DNA from: Labilibaculum sp.
GTDB taxonomy: Bacteria > Bacteroidota > Bacteroidia > Bacteroidales > Marinifilaceae
DNA: 64,000 bases
Assembly (NCBI GenBank): GCA_016342745.1
Contig: JAEINT010000010.1
Span: 151,403 to 215,402 of the forward strand
Direction of reading: 5' to 3'
Shown here one piece after another: positions 43,146 to 54,561 of this stretch. A model generated the notes under the pieces. It saw only the letters and a program-made list of their open reading frames with translations. It did no database searches and had not been told where the DNA came from. Every line of letters begins with the position of its first letter. Position 1 is the stretch's first letter. A program made the translations under genes and the position numbers.

Positions 43146-43907
43146 ATGAAGTTTATTAACCTACCAAAATTAGATGAAAGCAGATCTAATTTTAGAAATT
43201 TAAAAGCCATTATGGGGATAGGGCTTTTAATGCTATTGTTATGCCAGACAAGTTTTGGACAAAAAAATACGGCATTTAAAACCAATTCTATGAGCGTGTT
43301 TGATGGAAATATTGTGAAAGATCCAAGTCTTCTTAAATTAAGAAGGAAAACGTCGCAAATTGGATCGTATTATTTAAATGAAGATTGGAAGAGGGCTGAT
43401 ATTTATATGGTCGTTGATAGTAGCATTGTGAGAGGTTTGGAGACTCGAATTGACTTGCGCACTAGTGAATTGGAAATTAAATATAAAGGAGAGATTAAGG
43501 TTTTACCTAGTTTTAGAGTAAGGAGTGTTGTATTTACAAAGGATAAGAGTTTATTTGTTACAGAAACTCTTTTGAAATCTAATACTAAAGGGTTTTATGA
43601 GGTTCTTGTTGATGATGAAAATACTTTGCTTCGGAAGTATGATACGAAGTTGATGTCACCAAGCTACAATGTGCAATTAGATGCAGGTTCTAAGTCTAGT
43701 AAAGTTGTTAAAGAACAATCTTATTTTGTATTTAATGATTTAGGGATCGTAAAATTAGCAAAGACAAAAAATAAGCTAAAAAAGCAACTGAATAAACAAA
43801 AAGAAGTTTTTAACTTTATCGATGAAAATAAAATAAATCCTAAAAAGGAGACTAATTTAATTTCTCTAGTGAATTTTTTAAATAAAAATCACTTAATGAT
43901 GAATTAG
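43146..43907 (+). CDS. Hypothetical secreted/periplasmic protein
   Basis: 253 residues. A hydrophobic stretch at about 21-38 (IMGIGLLMLLLCQTSF) ends in GQ and looks like a signal peptide with a long N-region. The mature region is lysine-rich and mostly beta-strand by eye, and ends in a Lys/Asn-rich helix (KLKKQLNKQKEVFNFIDENK). No family recognised. Divergently transcribed from the orphan propeller kinase across 163 bp, so a regulatory link is possible but unproven. It has its own 3' terminator. Confidence 0.55.
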   Translation: MKFINLPKLDESRSNFRNLKAIMGIGLLMLLLCQTSFGQKNTAFKTNSMSVFDGNIVKDPSLLKLRRKTSQIGSYYLNEDWKRADIYMVVDSSIVRGLETRIDLRTSELEIKYKGEIKVLPSFRVRSVVFTKDKSLFVTETLLKSNTKGFYEVLVDDENTLLRKYDTKLMSPSYNVQLDAGSKSSKVVKEQSYFVFNDLGIVKLAKTKNKLKKQLNKQKEVFNFIDENKINPKKETNLISLVNFLNKNHLMMN

Positions 43908-43944
43908 TGTTTGTTCTAAGTAAAATATTGTTTTAATAATAAGG

Positions 43945-43969
43945 AAGGTTATCTCATCGAGATAACCTT
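43945..43969 (+). terminator. Intrinsic terminator
   Basis: An 11-bp stem AAGGTTATCTC / GAGATAACCTT around loop ATC, then a T-tract, 37 bp past the stop of the 43146 gene. Confidence 0.9.
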
Positions 43970-43987
43970 TTTTATGAAATTGTAAAA

Positions 43988-44740
43988 ATGAAAAATCCTC
44001 TTTTAGAAATTTGTTGTTATTCAGTCCAATCTGCGATTAATGCGGAACTTGCTGGTGCCGATCGAATTGAATTGTGTGCTGGAGTGCATGAAGGTGGAAC
44101 TACGCCTAGCGCTGCCTGTATTCAACTTGTAAAAGAATCAGTTAAGATTCCTGTATTTGTTATTATTAGACCACGAGGGGCTGATTTTTGTTATTCAGAT
44201 GTGGAATTTAAATGCATGTTAAAAGATATAGAATTTTGCAAAACATTAGGTGTCGATGGTATTGTGTCAGGTGTTTTGCTACCAGAAGGTGAGATTGATA
44301 GTATTCGAACAAAGCAATTGTTAAATGCTTCTGGTTCTATGAATTTTACTTTTCATAGAGCTTTTGATATGGTAAAAGATCATGTAAAAGCTTTGGATCA
44401 ATTGATTGAACTTGGCGTTGATCGGATTTTAACTTCTGGGGGAGAGCAAACAGCAGTAAAAGGTTGCGAGACCATAAAAACATTAACTGAAAAAGCCGCA
44501 GATAGACTTATTATAATGCCAGGAAGTGGGATTTTAGAGTCAAATATTCAACAATTGAAAAATATTACCGGAGCAAAAGAATTCCACTGTTCCTCTAAGG
44601 TGTTGGTAAAGGGGAAGATGGAATATAAAAATCCTAAAATTGCTATGGGTGGAGAAGAAAGTGTTCCAGAATTTGAATATTTCGAGGCAGATTGCAATAA
44701 AATTCGTAAAATTGTATCTATCCTAAAAGCCGAGGACTAA
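43988..44740 (+). CDS. cutC: CutC-family (PF03932) protein
   Basis: 250 residues, TIM-barrel. N-terminal EICCYSVQSAINAELAGADRIELCAG, then PVFVIIRPRGADFCYSD, FHRAFDM, RILTSGGEQTA and IMPGSGI are the CutC signatures. The name copper homeostasis is historical; the biochemical role is unresolved. Starts 18 bp after the preceding terminator region, so its promoter may overlap it. The transglutaminase-like gene follows after 17 bp, so the two are cotranscribed. Confidence 0.93.
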   Translation: MKNPLLEICCYSVQSAINAELAGADRIELCAGVHEGGTTPSAACIQLVKESVKIPVFVIIRPRGADFCYSDVEFKCMLKDIEFCKTLGVDGIVSGVLLPEGEIDSIRTKQLLNASGSMNFTFHRAFDMVKDHVKALDQLIELGVDRILTSGGEQTAVKGCETIKTLTEKAADRLIIMPGSGILESNIQQLKNITGAKEFHCSSKVLVKGKMEYKNPKIAMGGEESVPEFEYFEADCNKIRKIVSILKAED

Positions 44741-44757
44741 TTTTTAATTTTATAAAA

Positions 44758-47388
44758 ATGAGGAAGATCATCATCCTTCTACTTTGTCTCAATTTTTGTT
44801 GGGGCTGTTCTGAGGTACACTTTATTAAAGATAACACAACGCGTAAGATAGTTTCAGAGCGATTTGAAACGAGAAAGGAATTTGCGAAAAAACGTTCTGT
44901 AGCACTTTTCTCTGTATTAGAAAAAGACATTACTCAGGAAGAATCAGAAGCGCTTCAATTTTTATATTCATACATGCCTTTGTGTGACTTAGCTGATTAC
45001 AATGGTGAATATTTTCTTGAACAAGTAAGATCTTCCTTTGAAGCAAGAGAAACATTTAAATGGGGAAATCGGGTTCCAGACGATTTGTTTCGTCATTTTG
45101 TCTTACCATATCGTGTAAACAATGAGAATTTAGATTCGGCACGTCAGGTATTTCTAAAGGACCTAAAGCCTCGTGTAATAAACATGACAATGAAAGAGGC
45201 TGTTTTGGAAGTTAATCATTGGTGTCATGAGAAGGTAAATTATGCACCAACAGATATCCGAACAAGTGGGCCATTGAGTTTGGTTCGTACCTCTTGGGGA
45301 AGGTGTGGTGAAGAATCGACTTTTACCGTAACAGCATTACGCTCGGTAGGTATTCCAGCGCGTCAAGTTTATACGCCTCGTTGGGCACATAGCGATGATA
45401 ACCATGCTTGGGTTGAAGTTTGGGTTGATGGAGAATGGTCTTATTTAGGCGCATGTGAGCCAGAACCAGATTTAAATATGGGATGGTTTACCGAACCAGC
45501 ACGTAGAGCAATGTTGGTACATACAAAGGTATTCGGTGATTATCAGGGAAGTGCTGAAGTGGTTAAGAAATCTGATAATTTTACGGAAATTAATGTGGTT
45601 GAGAACTATGCTGACGTAAAGAAAATTTACGTGCATATTACGGACAAAGATGGTGCATCTATAGATAATGCTCAAGTAGATTTTGGACTGTACAATTATG
45701 CTGAATTTTATCCAATAGCAAGTAAACGAACTGATTCAGAGGGATTTTCATTTTTAACTACAGGCTTGGGTGATTTGTTAATTTGGGCTCAAAAGGATGG
45801 GGTGTACTCAGGTAAGAAAATCAGCGTTAAGCAATCGGATACAATACAACTAGAATTGGGAAGAGGTTTTTATGGAGATAAATTTGCTGATATAAATATG
45901 GTTCCTCCAAAAGAGAATAATCCATATTCGGTAGATGAAAGTAAGAAGAAAGAAAACAATATTCGCTTATCCAAAGAAGATGCTATGCGAATAGAGTATC
46001 GTACTAGTTTTATTGATTCTTTGGGAGCTTCTCAGTTAAGTGAAAGAGTTGGTTTAAGTACACAAGTTGTTTGGGATTTCTTGAAAAAAAGCCAGGGGAA
46101 CTGGAAAGAAATAGAAAAATTTATTGGGAATGCAACAAAGGAGAATCGCGTTTTTGTTAAGGAATTGCTTCATCAGATTGCAGATAAAGATCTAAGAGAT
46201 ACAAGAGCTGATATATTGAATGATCATTTGATCAATACAATTGAAAAATATAAGCTTGATGATTATAGTTCGAAGGAGATTTATTTGAAATGCCTTTTGA
46301 ATCCTAGAATAAAAAATGAGAACTTAATTGCTTACCGAGCATATTTACAGAATGCATTTGAGGGGAAATTCGAAGGAAATAGAATCGAGCGTGCTGATTT
46401 AATAAAGAAATGGATAGTAGCTGAAATTCAGCTTACCGAAAATGAGAATTATTACAATCTTCCAATTACACCAAAAGGAGTTTTAGAATTAGGTATTTCG
46501 AATGCTGAATCTCGCGATGTGTTTTTTGTTGCTTTGTGTCGTAGTTTAGGTATTCCATCTCGATTAGAGCCTGCTGAAAAAACACCGCAATTTTTTGATG
46601 GCAAAAAGTGGATGAATGTTTATTTTGAGAAGCAAATTATTAATCAACCGGTAATTGGTTTTGCAAGTTTACAAAATAAATCAAATGGTTTTGATCCATC
46701 TTATTATAAGCATTTTACAATTGGGAAATTGATTGATGGAAGGTATGAAAGTTTGGATTATGGCTGGGGCAGTAAATTATCTGATTTACCTTCAAAATTA
46801 GAACTAGAAGTTGGTAAGTATCGATTAGTTACTGGCAGAAGAGGTGTTGATGGAACGGTTTATACTCATTTGAATCATTTTGAAATTGAAAAAGGGAAAA
46901 ATACCAAACTCGAATTGAATTTTCGTGATCCAGAAGTAGAAAGCAAAACATTTGGGCATTTGGATCCTAATCATATCATTATCAGAAAAGATAACAAGAC
47001 AAGTACACTTTCATCCTTGAAAAAGAAAAATGCTATTGTATTGATGTGGTTAGAGCCAGGAAAAGAGCCAACTAGGCATTTAATGGAAGAATTTAAAGCT
47101 GCAAAATCGAGATATGAAAAATGGGATGGCACTATTTTAGTGATGCAAGCTGAAGAGATTGATGATGAGAATTTGTCAGCTGAATTTTTTGTGAATATGC
47201 CTTCGAATTATCAATTGTACAAAGATGAAAACAATAAGTTGATTGATCTTGCAAAAATAGAATTAGGAATTACTGGCAAAATAGAAAAACCATTAATTCT
47301 AGTCTTAAAACCGAATGGTGATATCAAATTCGCTTCGAGAGGTTATAAAATCGGAATACATGAACATCTGTTAAAGGCTTTGGAATAA
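44758..47388 (+). CDS. Lipoprotein with transglutaminase-like domains and C-terminal thioredoxin-like region
   Basis: 876 residues. Lipobox CLNFCWGC (Cys17). A transglutaminase core lies near residues 150-240: catalytic Cys183 in GRCGEESTF and His216 in SDDNHAWVEVW, with GACEPEPDLNMGWF following. A repeated block at about 582-602 (NAESRDVFFVALCRSLGIPSR) parallels the first core (TALRSVGIPARQ), but the Cys is replaced, so it is a degenerate second copy. The C-terminus (about 755-876) resembles a redoxin fold without CxxC (WLEPGKEPT). The role may be envelope protein or peptide processing (inference). In operon with cutC. Confidence 0.75.
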   Translation: MRKIIILLLCLNFCWGCSEVHFIKDNTTRKIVSERFETRKEFAKKRSVALFSVLEKDITQEESEALQFLYSYMPLCDLADYNGEYFLEQVRSSFEARETFKWGNRVPDDLFRHFVLPYRVNNENLDSARQVFLKDLKPRVINMTMKEAVLEVNHWCHEKVNYAPTDIRTSGPLSLVRTSWGRCGEESTFTVTALRSVGIPARQVYTPRWAHSDDNHAWVEVWVDGEWSYLGACEPEPDLNMGWFTEPARRAMLVHTKVFGDYQGSAEVVKKSDNFTEINVVENYADVKKIYVHITDKDGASIDNAQVDFGLYNYAEFYPIASKRTDSEGFSFLTTGLGDLLIWAQKDGVYSGKKISVKQSDTIQLELGRGFYGDKFADINMVPPKENNPYSVDESKKKENNIRLSKEDAMRIEYRTSFIDSLGASQLSERVGLSTQVVWDFLKKSQGNWKEIEKFIGNATKENRVFVKELLHQIADKDLRDTRADILNDHLINTIEKYKLDDYSSKEIYLKCLLNPRIKNENLIAYRAYLQNAFEGKFEGNRIERADLIKKWIVAEIQLTENENYYNLPITPKGVLELGISNAESRDVFFVALCRSLGIPSRLEPAEKTPQFFDGKKWMNVYFEKQIINQPVIGFASLQNKSNGFDPSYYKHFTIGKLIDGRYESLDYGWGSKLSDLPSKLELEVGKYRLVTGRRGVDGTVYTHLNHFEIEKGKNTKLELNFRDPEVESKTFGHLDPNHIIIRKDNKTSTLSSLKKKNAIVLMWLEPGKEPTRHLMEEFKAAKSRYEKWDGTILVMQAEEIDDENLSAEFFVNMPSNYQLYKDENNKLIDLAKIELGITGKIEKPLILVLKPNGDIKFASRGYKIGIHEHLLKALE

Positions 47389-47420
47389 TCAGAATGTTGA
47401 TTAGATAAAATAGAATATAA

Positions 47421-47454
47421 AAAATGCCGCCTCAAATAGTTGAGGCGGCATTTT
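47421..47454. terminator. Bidirectional intrinsic terminator
   Basis: A perfect 14-bp GC-rich stem (47421-47434 / 47441-47454) with loop AATAGT lies between the convergent lipoprotein gene and deoB. Confidence 0.95.
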
Positions 47455-47469
47455 CAGTATTAATATATT

Positions 47470-48651
47470 TTAGTTGTAAAGCTCTTCAGCAAAACTTCCG
47501 TCTGTTTTAGTACCAAGCAGCAACTCTTCAATTGTTGCTGCAATATCTGCAAAAGAAGTTCTGGTTCCTAAGTTGATATTTTGCTTGATATTTTTTCCAT
47601 AAACCATTACAGGAATGTACTCACGTGTGTGGTCAGTTCCTGGATAGGTTGGATCACAACCATGATCGGCAGTTAAAATCAGAATCTCATCCTCTTTTAA
47701 GTTCTCCTGAATTTGTGGTAAATATTGATCAAATTCCTCTAAGGCAGCTTTGTATCCTTCTGGATTTCTACGATGACCAAACATCATATCAAAATCAACC
47801 AAGTTGGTGAAAATTAATCCTTTAGAGTCCTCTTTTAAGGCAGTTAATGTCTTCTCAATACCATCAACATTATCCTTGTTGGTTCCTCTAGTGTCGGTAA
47901 TTCCTTGACCAGCAAAAATATCACTGGTTTTTCCAATGCCAATTACATCTAAACCATTTTTGCTTAAGCGATCAAGCATTGTTGGAGCAGGAGGTGTAAC
48001 CGAATAATCGTGACGATTAGCTGTTCTTGCAAAATTTCCTTCGCCAGAACCTAAGTATGGACGTGCAATAACACGTGCAACGGGCTCAAGTTCAGAGCAA
48101 ATCTCTAAAGCAATTTCACATGCTTTATACAATTCCTCTAATGGAATAATTTCTTCGTGAGCAGCAATTTGAAATACAGGATCGGCCGATGTGTAAACGA
48201 TCCAGTTTCCAGTTTTCATTTGTTCCTCACCATATTCGTCAAGAATTGCAGTTCCAGAAGCCGGTTTGTTCGCCATCACTTTTCTGCCAGTACGTTCTTC
48301 GAAAAGCTTAATGGTTTTCTCAGAAAATCCGTTCGCATAAGTAGGGAAGGCACGTTCCAGTTTTACACCAGCAATTTCCCAGTGTCCTGTTGTGGTATCT
48401 TTACCTTTAGAAGCTTCAGCAGCCTTACCATATGCTCCATTTGCATCGGTAGTTGGCGCAACTCCCATTATATCAGTTAGGTTACCTAAACCTAATTTTT
48501 GCATGTTTGGTAAGCTAATGCCATTGCAATGGCTAGCTATGTTTCCAAATGTATTGGAACCAACATCTCCAAATTCTTCAGCATCTGGCAAATAGCCAAC
48601 GCCAGCGCTATCCAAAACTACGATTGTAGCGCGTTCAATTTTAGGAATCAT
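47470..48651 (-). CDS. deoB: Phosphopentomutase
   Basis: 393 residues of the alkaline phosphatase superfamily. Interconverts ribose/deoxyribose 1- and 5-phosphates in nucleoside salvage. Metal and nucleophile motifs: VLDSAGVGYLPDAEEFGD, KDTTTGHWEIAG (phospho-Thr), ILTADHGCDPTYPGTDHTREY, with Asp and His ligands for two Mn ions. Length matches DeoB (about 390-400). Terminators on both sides, so monocistronic. Confidence 0.95.
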   Translation of the reverse strand: MIPKIERATIVVLDSAGVGYLPDAEEFGDVGSNTFGNIASHCNGISLPNMQKLGLGNLTDIMGVAPTTDANGAYGKAAEASKGKDTTTGHWEIAGVKLERAFPTYANGFSEKTIKLFEERTGRKVMANKPASGTAILDEYGEEQMKTGNWIVYTSADPVFQIAAHEEIIPLEELYKACEIALEICSELEPVARVIARPYLGSGEGNFARTANRHDYSVTPPAPTMLDRLSKNGLDVIGIGKTSDIFAGQGITDTRGTNKDNVDGIEKTLTALKEDSKGLIFTNLVDFDMMFGHRRNPEGYKAALEEFDQYLPQIQENLKEDEILILTADHGCDPTYPGTDHTREYIPVMVYGKNIKQNINLGTRTSFADIAATIEELLLGTKTDGSFAEELYN

Positions 48652-48843
48652 AAACTTGTGTTTAAAGTGTATAATTTTAGTTATACAGATGAAGGGTTGT
48701 TTAGAAAGTGAAACAAAGGTAATGGAAGAAATAATAATTTACAATTTATTATAGTAAAATTGTGATTAAATCAGATGTGTTTATCTTTTTTTTAATTGAA
48801 AGGAAAGTATTTGGCTATAGAAGTGAAATTAATAGATAAAAAA

Positions 48844-48873
48844 ATCCCCCAAACAAATAAATGAATGGGGGAT
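48844..48873 (-). terminator. Terminator of the ABC-F gene
   Basis: A 7-bp GC stem ATCCCCC / GGGGGAT with a 16-base loop lies 25 bp beyond the ABC-F stop. Confidence 0.75.
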
Positions 48874-48897
48874 GAAATATATAAAGTTTAAATAAAC

Positions 48898-50532
<1,635 letters not shown>

Positions 50533-50633
50533 TTAGGCGGCAAAAGTAGTGATTTTTATCGAGATTTAAGCCTCTGTGGCGATTAAGTTTTGTAATAAAT
50601 GAAAGTTAGTGAATTGCTTTTATGAAAAGATTT

Positions 50634-52703
50634 TCAATTCTTGCTCGAATTTGAAGAAAGAATGGCTCCAATTTCTTCTGTATTTTCTCCGCAAGGAACT
50701 GTAAATCGGAAGGTTGTTCCTTTATTTACTATGCTTTCCACCCAAATTTCCCCTTTGTTTTGTTCGATAAACTGTTTGCAAAGAACAAGACCTAAACCGT
50801 TGCCTTTTTCACCTTCTGTTCCTACATGAGTTTTAGAACTATCAATTTCGAAAAGCTTTGGTATTTGATCTTCAGAAATGCCAATGCCACTATCTTTAAC
50901 CCAAATCTCAATAAAACCATCGCCTTGCTTGGCACCAATTGCAATAATACCACCAGGGAGCGTGAATTTTAGTGAGTTGTTAATTAGATTCCGAATAACT
51001 GTATCGAGCATTTGGCGATCTGCGAACACAAAGATTTCATTTTCAAGAACCAATTGTAGGTGAATGCTTTTTTGCTTTGCCACGCTTGAAAAGGTCTTAA
51101 TATTGGTGCGTAACAAAGGCTTTAAAGAAATGATTACAGGATTGTATGGTAATTTTCCTGATTGGTTAAGTGACCAGGATAAGAGGTTATCAGTAAGGTT
51201 TAAAACGCTGTTAACACATTCTTCCATGTCTTTACTAGACTCATCAAGTAAATCGTATTTTTTTTGTTGAATAAAGATTTTTATTAGTTGAGAAAGATTA
51301 TATACAGATGCTAAAGGAGAGCGAAGATCGTGCGATATAATTTGAAACAATCTGTTCTTCGTATTGTTGGACTCCAAAAGTTCAACATTTTTTTTATCCA
51401 AAACACTTTTATGCCACTCAATTCTTGTTTTTTGTATACGTAATAATCGATTTGTTTTTTTGTTGATGTAGTAGGAGCGAATCATGAAAATAGCAAAGGC
51501 AAGTAGTAAGATCAAGAGTGTGATTAACAAATTTCTTTGGATCATACTACTTTTACTTTCTTTTTCTAAAAGGAGAATTTGATTTTCCTTTTTTTCTGTC
51601 TCATATTTAGTCTGAATTTCGGCAACTTGTTGTAAGGTTTCGCTTTTTAGAATGCTATCTCTTAGTTGTTTGTGAATGCCAAAGTAATGGATAGCACTAT
51701 CGGCTTTATTCTGATGCGTAAATATTTTGAATATTTCTTCTGTAGTCGTTATTTGATATTCGATATTTCCTATCTCTTTTTCCAATAGCAAAGCTCTTCT
51801 ACTATATTTAAGAGCATCATCTAGATTGTTTGTCATGTAATTGGAATGAGATAGTCCGTTTAATGATGTGATAATAAGACCTTTGTTACCAATTGCTTCT
51901 TTTAGTTTTAAGCTTTTCTTTTGATATTCCATAGCTAAGGAATATTGCTTCATTTCTAAAAAACATGCTCCAATATTGTGGTAGGTTTGAGCTTGTTTGT
52001 AATTGTTAGGCTTTTCTTTTAATACATCTAGGTTTTTTTTGTAATAAAATAAAGCATCTTGAAAATTATGTTTTATGGAAAGTAAATTGCCAATATTATT
52101 ATAGCAATAATAAAGTGATGTTACTAGATTTTTTGTTGAGCATATTTTTGCTGATTCCTTATAGTAGTTCAGAGCCTTCTCATAATCCTTAAGTTGTTTA
52201 TATACTAGGCCAATACTATTGTTGATTAGTGCACATGCTTTATGATCTTTTTGGGTTGTTAAAAAGGAGAGGCTTTGAAAATAATCCTTTAAAGCTAAAT
52301 TGTATTTTTCGGTATTTTTATAAAGATTTCCTCGGTTTAATTTTGTTCTATTAATTCCAATGGAGTCATTACTTATTTTATAATGATCTATAGCTTGATT
52401 ATATAAATTAAGTGCTTCTGTGTAGTTTCCTTTTCTTTTTTGTATTAAACCAATTCGAACCAAAGCATCACCTGCACCTGAATTATTATTGTTAGCTTGT
52501 GCCAGCTTTAGACATTCTTGAGAATAGAATAAAGCTACTTCTGATTGTGTTCTGTAGTTTTTACCAGTCCAGTCGTTTAAAAATTCAATTTTCGAGTTGA
52601 TTTCTTGAATGGAATCCAATGTATTTTCTACAAAATCTACTTTTTGTCCAAATGACAAAAGAAAACAAGAGATACAAAGTAGCAGTAGAATTAGTTTTCG
52701 CAT
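50634..52703 (-). CDS. TPR-containing sensor histidine kinase
   Basis: 689 residues. Signal peptide, about seven to eight TPR repeats (about 60-335, e.g. GNYTEALNLYNQAIDHYKIS, KDYEKALNYYKESAKICSTK, KQYSLAMEYQKKSLKLKEA), a coiled-coil and a membrane helix (about 395-412). HisKA follows with His458 (QIISHDLRSP), then HATPase_c ending GNGLGLVLCKQFIEQNKGEI. The catalytic end closely resembles that of the propeller kinase (GTEGEKG...GLGL). No response regulator is adjacent. It should sense through its periplasmic TPR array. Confidence 0.92.
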   Translation of the reverse strand: MRKLILLLLCISCFLLSFGQKVDFVENTLDSIQEINSKIEFLNDWTGKNYRTQSEVALFYSQECLKLAQANNNNSGAGDALVRIGLIQKRKGNYTEALNLYNQAIDHYKISNDSIGINRTKLNRGNLYKNTEKYNLALKDYFQSLSFLTTQKDHKACALINNSIGLVYKQLKDYEKALNYYKESAKICSTKNLVTSLYYCYNNIGNLLSIKHNFQDALFYYKKNLDVLKEKPNNYKQAQTYHNIGACFLEMKQYSLAMEYQKKSLKLKEAIGNKGLIITSLNGLSHSNYMTNNLDDALKYSRRALLLEKEIGNIEYQITTTEEIFKIFTHQNKADSAIHYFGIHKQLRDSILKSETLQQVAEIQTKYETEKKENQILLLEKESKSSMIQRNLLITLLILLLAFAIFMIRSYYINKKTNRLLRIQKTRIEWHKSVLDKKNVELLESNNTKNRLFQIISHDLRSPLASVYNLSQLIKIFIQQKKYDLLDESSKDMEECVNSVLNLTDNLLSWSLNQSGKLPYNPVIISLKPLLRTNIKTFSSVAKQKSIHLQLVLENEIFVFADRQMLDTVIRNLINNSLKFTLPGGIIAIGAKQGDGFIEIWVKDSGIGISEDQIPKLFEIDSSKTHVGTEGEKGNGLGLVLCKQFIEQNKGEIWVESIVNKGTTFRFTVPCGENTEEIGAILSSNSSKN

Positions 52704-52837
52704 AGGGATAACTGAGCTTTTTATTGCAAAGTCTAAGATATAAAAAAAGATTGAGATATTAGTTTCAAGAATATCACACCTAATTAGAATTCAATTTATT
52801 CAGTATCATTGGTGTGTAAATTTATTCTATTAGAATT

Positions 52838-52870
52838 AAAATGGACACTAAAATAGCTAGTGTCCATTTT
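52838..52870 (-). terminator. Terminator of the 52894 gene
   Basis: A perfect 13-bp stem (52838-52850 / 52858-52870) with loop AAATAGC and a T-run follows the small acidic-tail gene. Confidence 0.9.
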
Positions 52871-52893
52871 GTTAAATTTAATAAAGAATAAGA

Positions 52894-53247
52894 TTATGGC
52901 AAATCTTCTTCTGCATCATCATAATTAACATCAGTACTGTCGTCTTCTTCCGGATTAGGTGTACCACCAAGCAATGATGACTGAACCATTACCATGCTTA
53001 CTGTATTGACTTCTTCGGTAGGTCCTTGTTTTAGTGGAACTGCGAATTCTACAATATCTGTTTCCAGAGAACCATTAGTTGTAACAGAGGCAGTAACTGC
53101 CCAAACTTTTTTACCATTTTTCTCAATTAATCCTTGATCTATAGAACTAAGAGCGTAATCTTTAGGTAAAGAAACTACTGCATTTAATGTATAAACTCCA
53201 GTCGATTCTGATTTTGTGAGGTTTACAAAAGGTTTGAATAATTTCAT
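52894..53247 (-). CDS. Hypothetical small protein with acidic tail
   Basis: 117 residues, no signal peptide. The first 90 residues are a mixed beta pattern (FVNLTKSESTGVYTLNAVVSLPKDY); the last 25 are highly acidic (PEEDDSTDVNYDDAEEDLP). No family recognised. Terminators on both sides, so it is transcribed alone. The clear start, hairpins and normal codon use make it a likely real gene. Confidence 0.6.
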   Translation of the reverse strand: MKLFKPFVNLTKSESTGVYTLNAVVSLPKDYALSSIDQGLIEKNGKKVWAVTASVTTNGSLETDIVEFAVPLKQGPTEEVNTVSMVMVQSSLLGGTPNPEEDDSTDVNYDDAEEDLP

Positions 53248-53357
53248 AATTGGTAGATGTTAGTTTAATATTTAATAACATGCGAGAATGAAATTAACAA
53301 TATCTCATTTAAGATCAAATACAATTAGCACATAAAAATTGAAGATGAATAAAATAT

Positions 53358-53392
53358 AAAAAGGATTCCTATTTAAAATAAGAATCCTTTTT
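53358..53392 (-). terminator. Terminator of the aldo/keto reductase gene
   Basis: An 11-bp stem AAAAAGGATTC / GAATCCTTTTT, 22 bp past the reductase stop. Confidence 0.9.
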
Positions 53393-53413
53393 GTATTGGG
53401 TAATTACAATATA

Positions 53414-54400
53414 TTATTTCAAAATGTTCTCAATTTTAGCGAGCTCATCTTTTCCAAAATCTAAACAATTAACACTTTCGATATTTTGGCTTAGCTGCTT
53501 TACAGAACTTGCCCCAACAAGTACTGAAGTAACCCGATCATCTTTCAATAACCATGAAATAGCCATTTGTGCTAAAGATTGACCTCTTTCTTCAGCAATA
53601 TCATTAAGCGCTTTCACCTTATTGATAACTTCCTCTGTAATGGTATCTTTTTGCAAAAAGCCATGAGCTTTTGCTGCTCTCGATCCATCTGGAATTCCTT
53701 TTAAGTATTTGTTAGTCAGTAAACCTTGTGCCAAAGGAGAGAAGGCGATTGCACCAATTCCATCTTCCTCTAAAACATCCAATAAGCCATTTTCAGACCA
53801 ACGTTCGAACATCGAATATTTTGGCTGATGAATTAAACATGGCGTTCCCAACTCACGAAGTACTTTTGAAGCTTCTTTGGTTTGTTCTGTGCTGTAATTA
53901 GACAATCCAACGTAAAGTGCCTTTCCTTGTCGAACAATGTTATCCAAAGCCGTCATGGTTTCTTCAATTGGCGTATTTGGATCTGGTCTGTGCGAATAAA
54001 AAATATCAACATAGTCCAAATTCATTCTTTTTAGACTTTGATCCAGGCTAGAAATCAAATATTTACGTGATCCCCAATCTCCGTAAGGACCAGGCCACAT
54101 TCCATATCCTGCTTTGGTTGATATTACCATTTCATCTCGATATCGTCTCAAATCATCTTTTAAAATCATACCAAAGTTTTCTTCGGCAGATCCTGGAGGC
54201 GGTCCATAATTATTGGCCAAATCGAAATGCGTAATTCCTTGATCGAACGCAGAGAAGATGATTTCTCTAAATTGACTGAAGATGTCTACATTCCCAAAAT
54301 TGTGCCATAAACCAAGCGAAATTGCAGGTAGCATTAGGCCACTTTTTCCGCATCGGCGGTAGGGCATATCTTTATATCGGTTTTCTGATGCTCTGTACAT
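53414..54400 (-). CDS. Aldo/keto reductase, YghZ (L-glyceraldehyde 3-phosphate reductase)-like
   Basis: 328 residues, TIM-barrel AKR14-type. Catalytic tetrad: Asp in FDLANNYG, Tyr in NNYGPPPGSAEE, Lys in MVISTKAGYGMWPGPYG and His in FYSHRPD. The NADPH-binding C-terminus includes VTSVLVGASSVKQL. The full block GMWPGPYGDWGSRKYL is characteristic of the YghZ/GPR branch. It reduces reactive aldehydes such as methylglyoxal or L-G3P. Monocistronic, upstream of phoR in the same direction but separated by a hairpin. Confidence 0.92.
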   Translation of the reverse strand: MYRASENRYKDMPYRRCGKSGLMLPAISLGLWHNFGNVDIFSQFREIIFSAFDQGITHFDLANNYGPPPGSAEENFGMILKDDLRRYRDEMVISTKAGYGMWPGPYGDWGSRKYLISSLDQSLKRMNLDYVDIFYSHRPDPNTPIEETMTALDNIVRQGKALYVGLSNYSTEQTKEASKVLRELGTPCLIHQPKYSMFERWSENGLLDVLEEDGIGAIAFSPLAQGLLTNKYLKGIPDGSRAAKAHGFLQKDTITEEVINKVKALNDIAEERGQSLAQMAISWLLKDDRVTSVLVGASSVKQLSQNIESVNCLDFGKDELAKIENILK

Positions 54401-54515
54401 TTGTGTTAAAATTAATGAATAGGAAAGATAGGAAATAATGCATTAATTTCTTGTTCGATTTGTTAACAACGAGTTAAAATATCGATACAATCGTTTGCAA
54501 TTGAAGGTAAAAAAA

Positions 54516-54541
54516 GAGCCACAGGAATTTTCCCATGGCTC
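54516..54541 (-). terminator. Terminator of the pho operon
   Basis: Stem GAGCCA / TGGCTC, with an inner GGA/TCC pairing, closes a hairpin 21 bp after the phoR stop; an A-tract lies on its right flank. Confidence 0.7.
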
Positions 54542-54561
54542 ATATTTTCTAATATTCAAAT

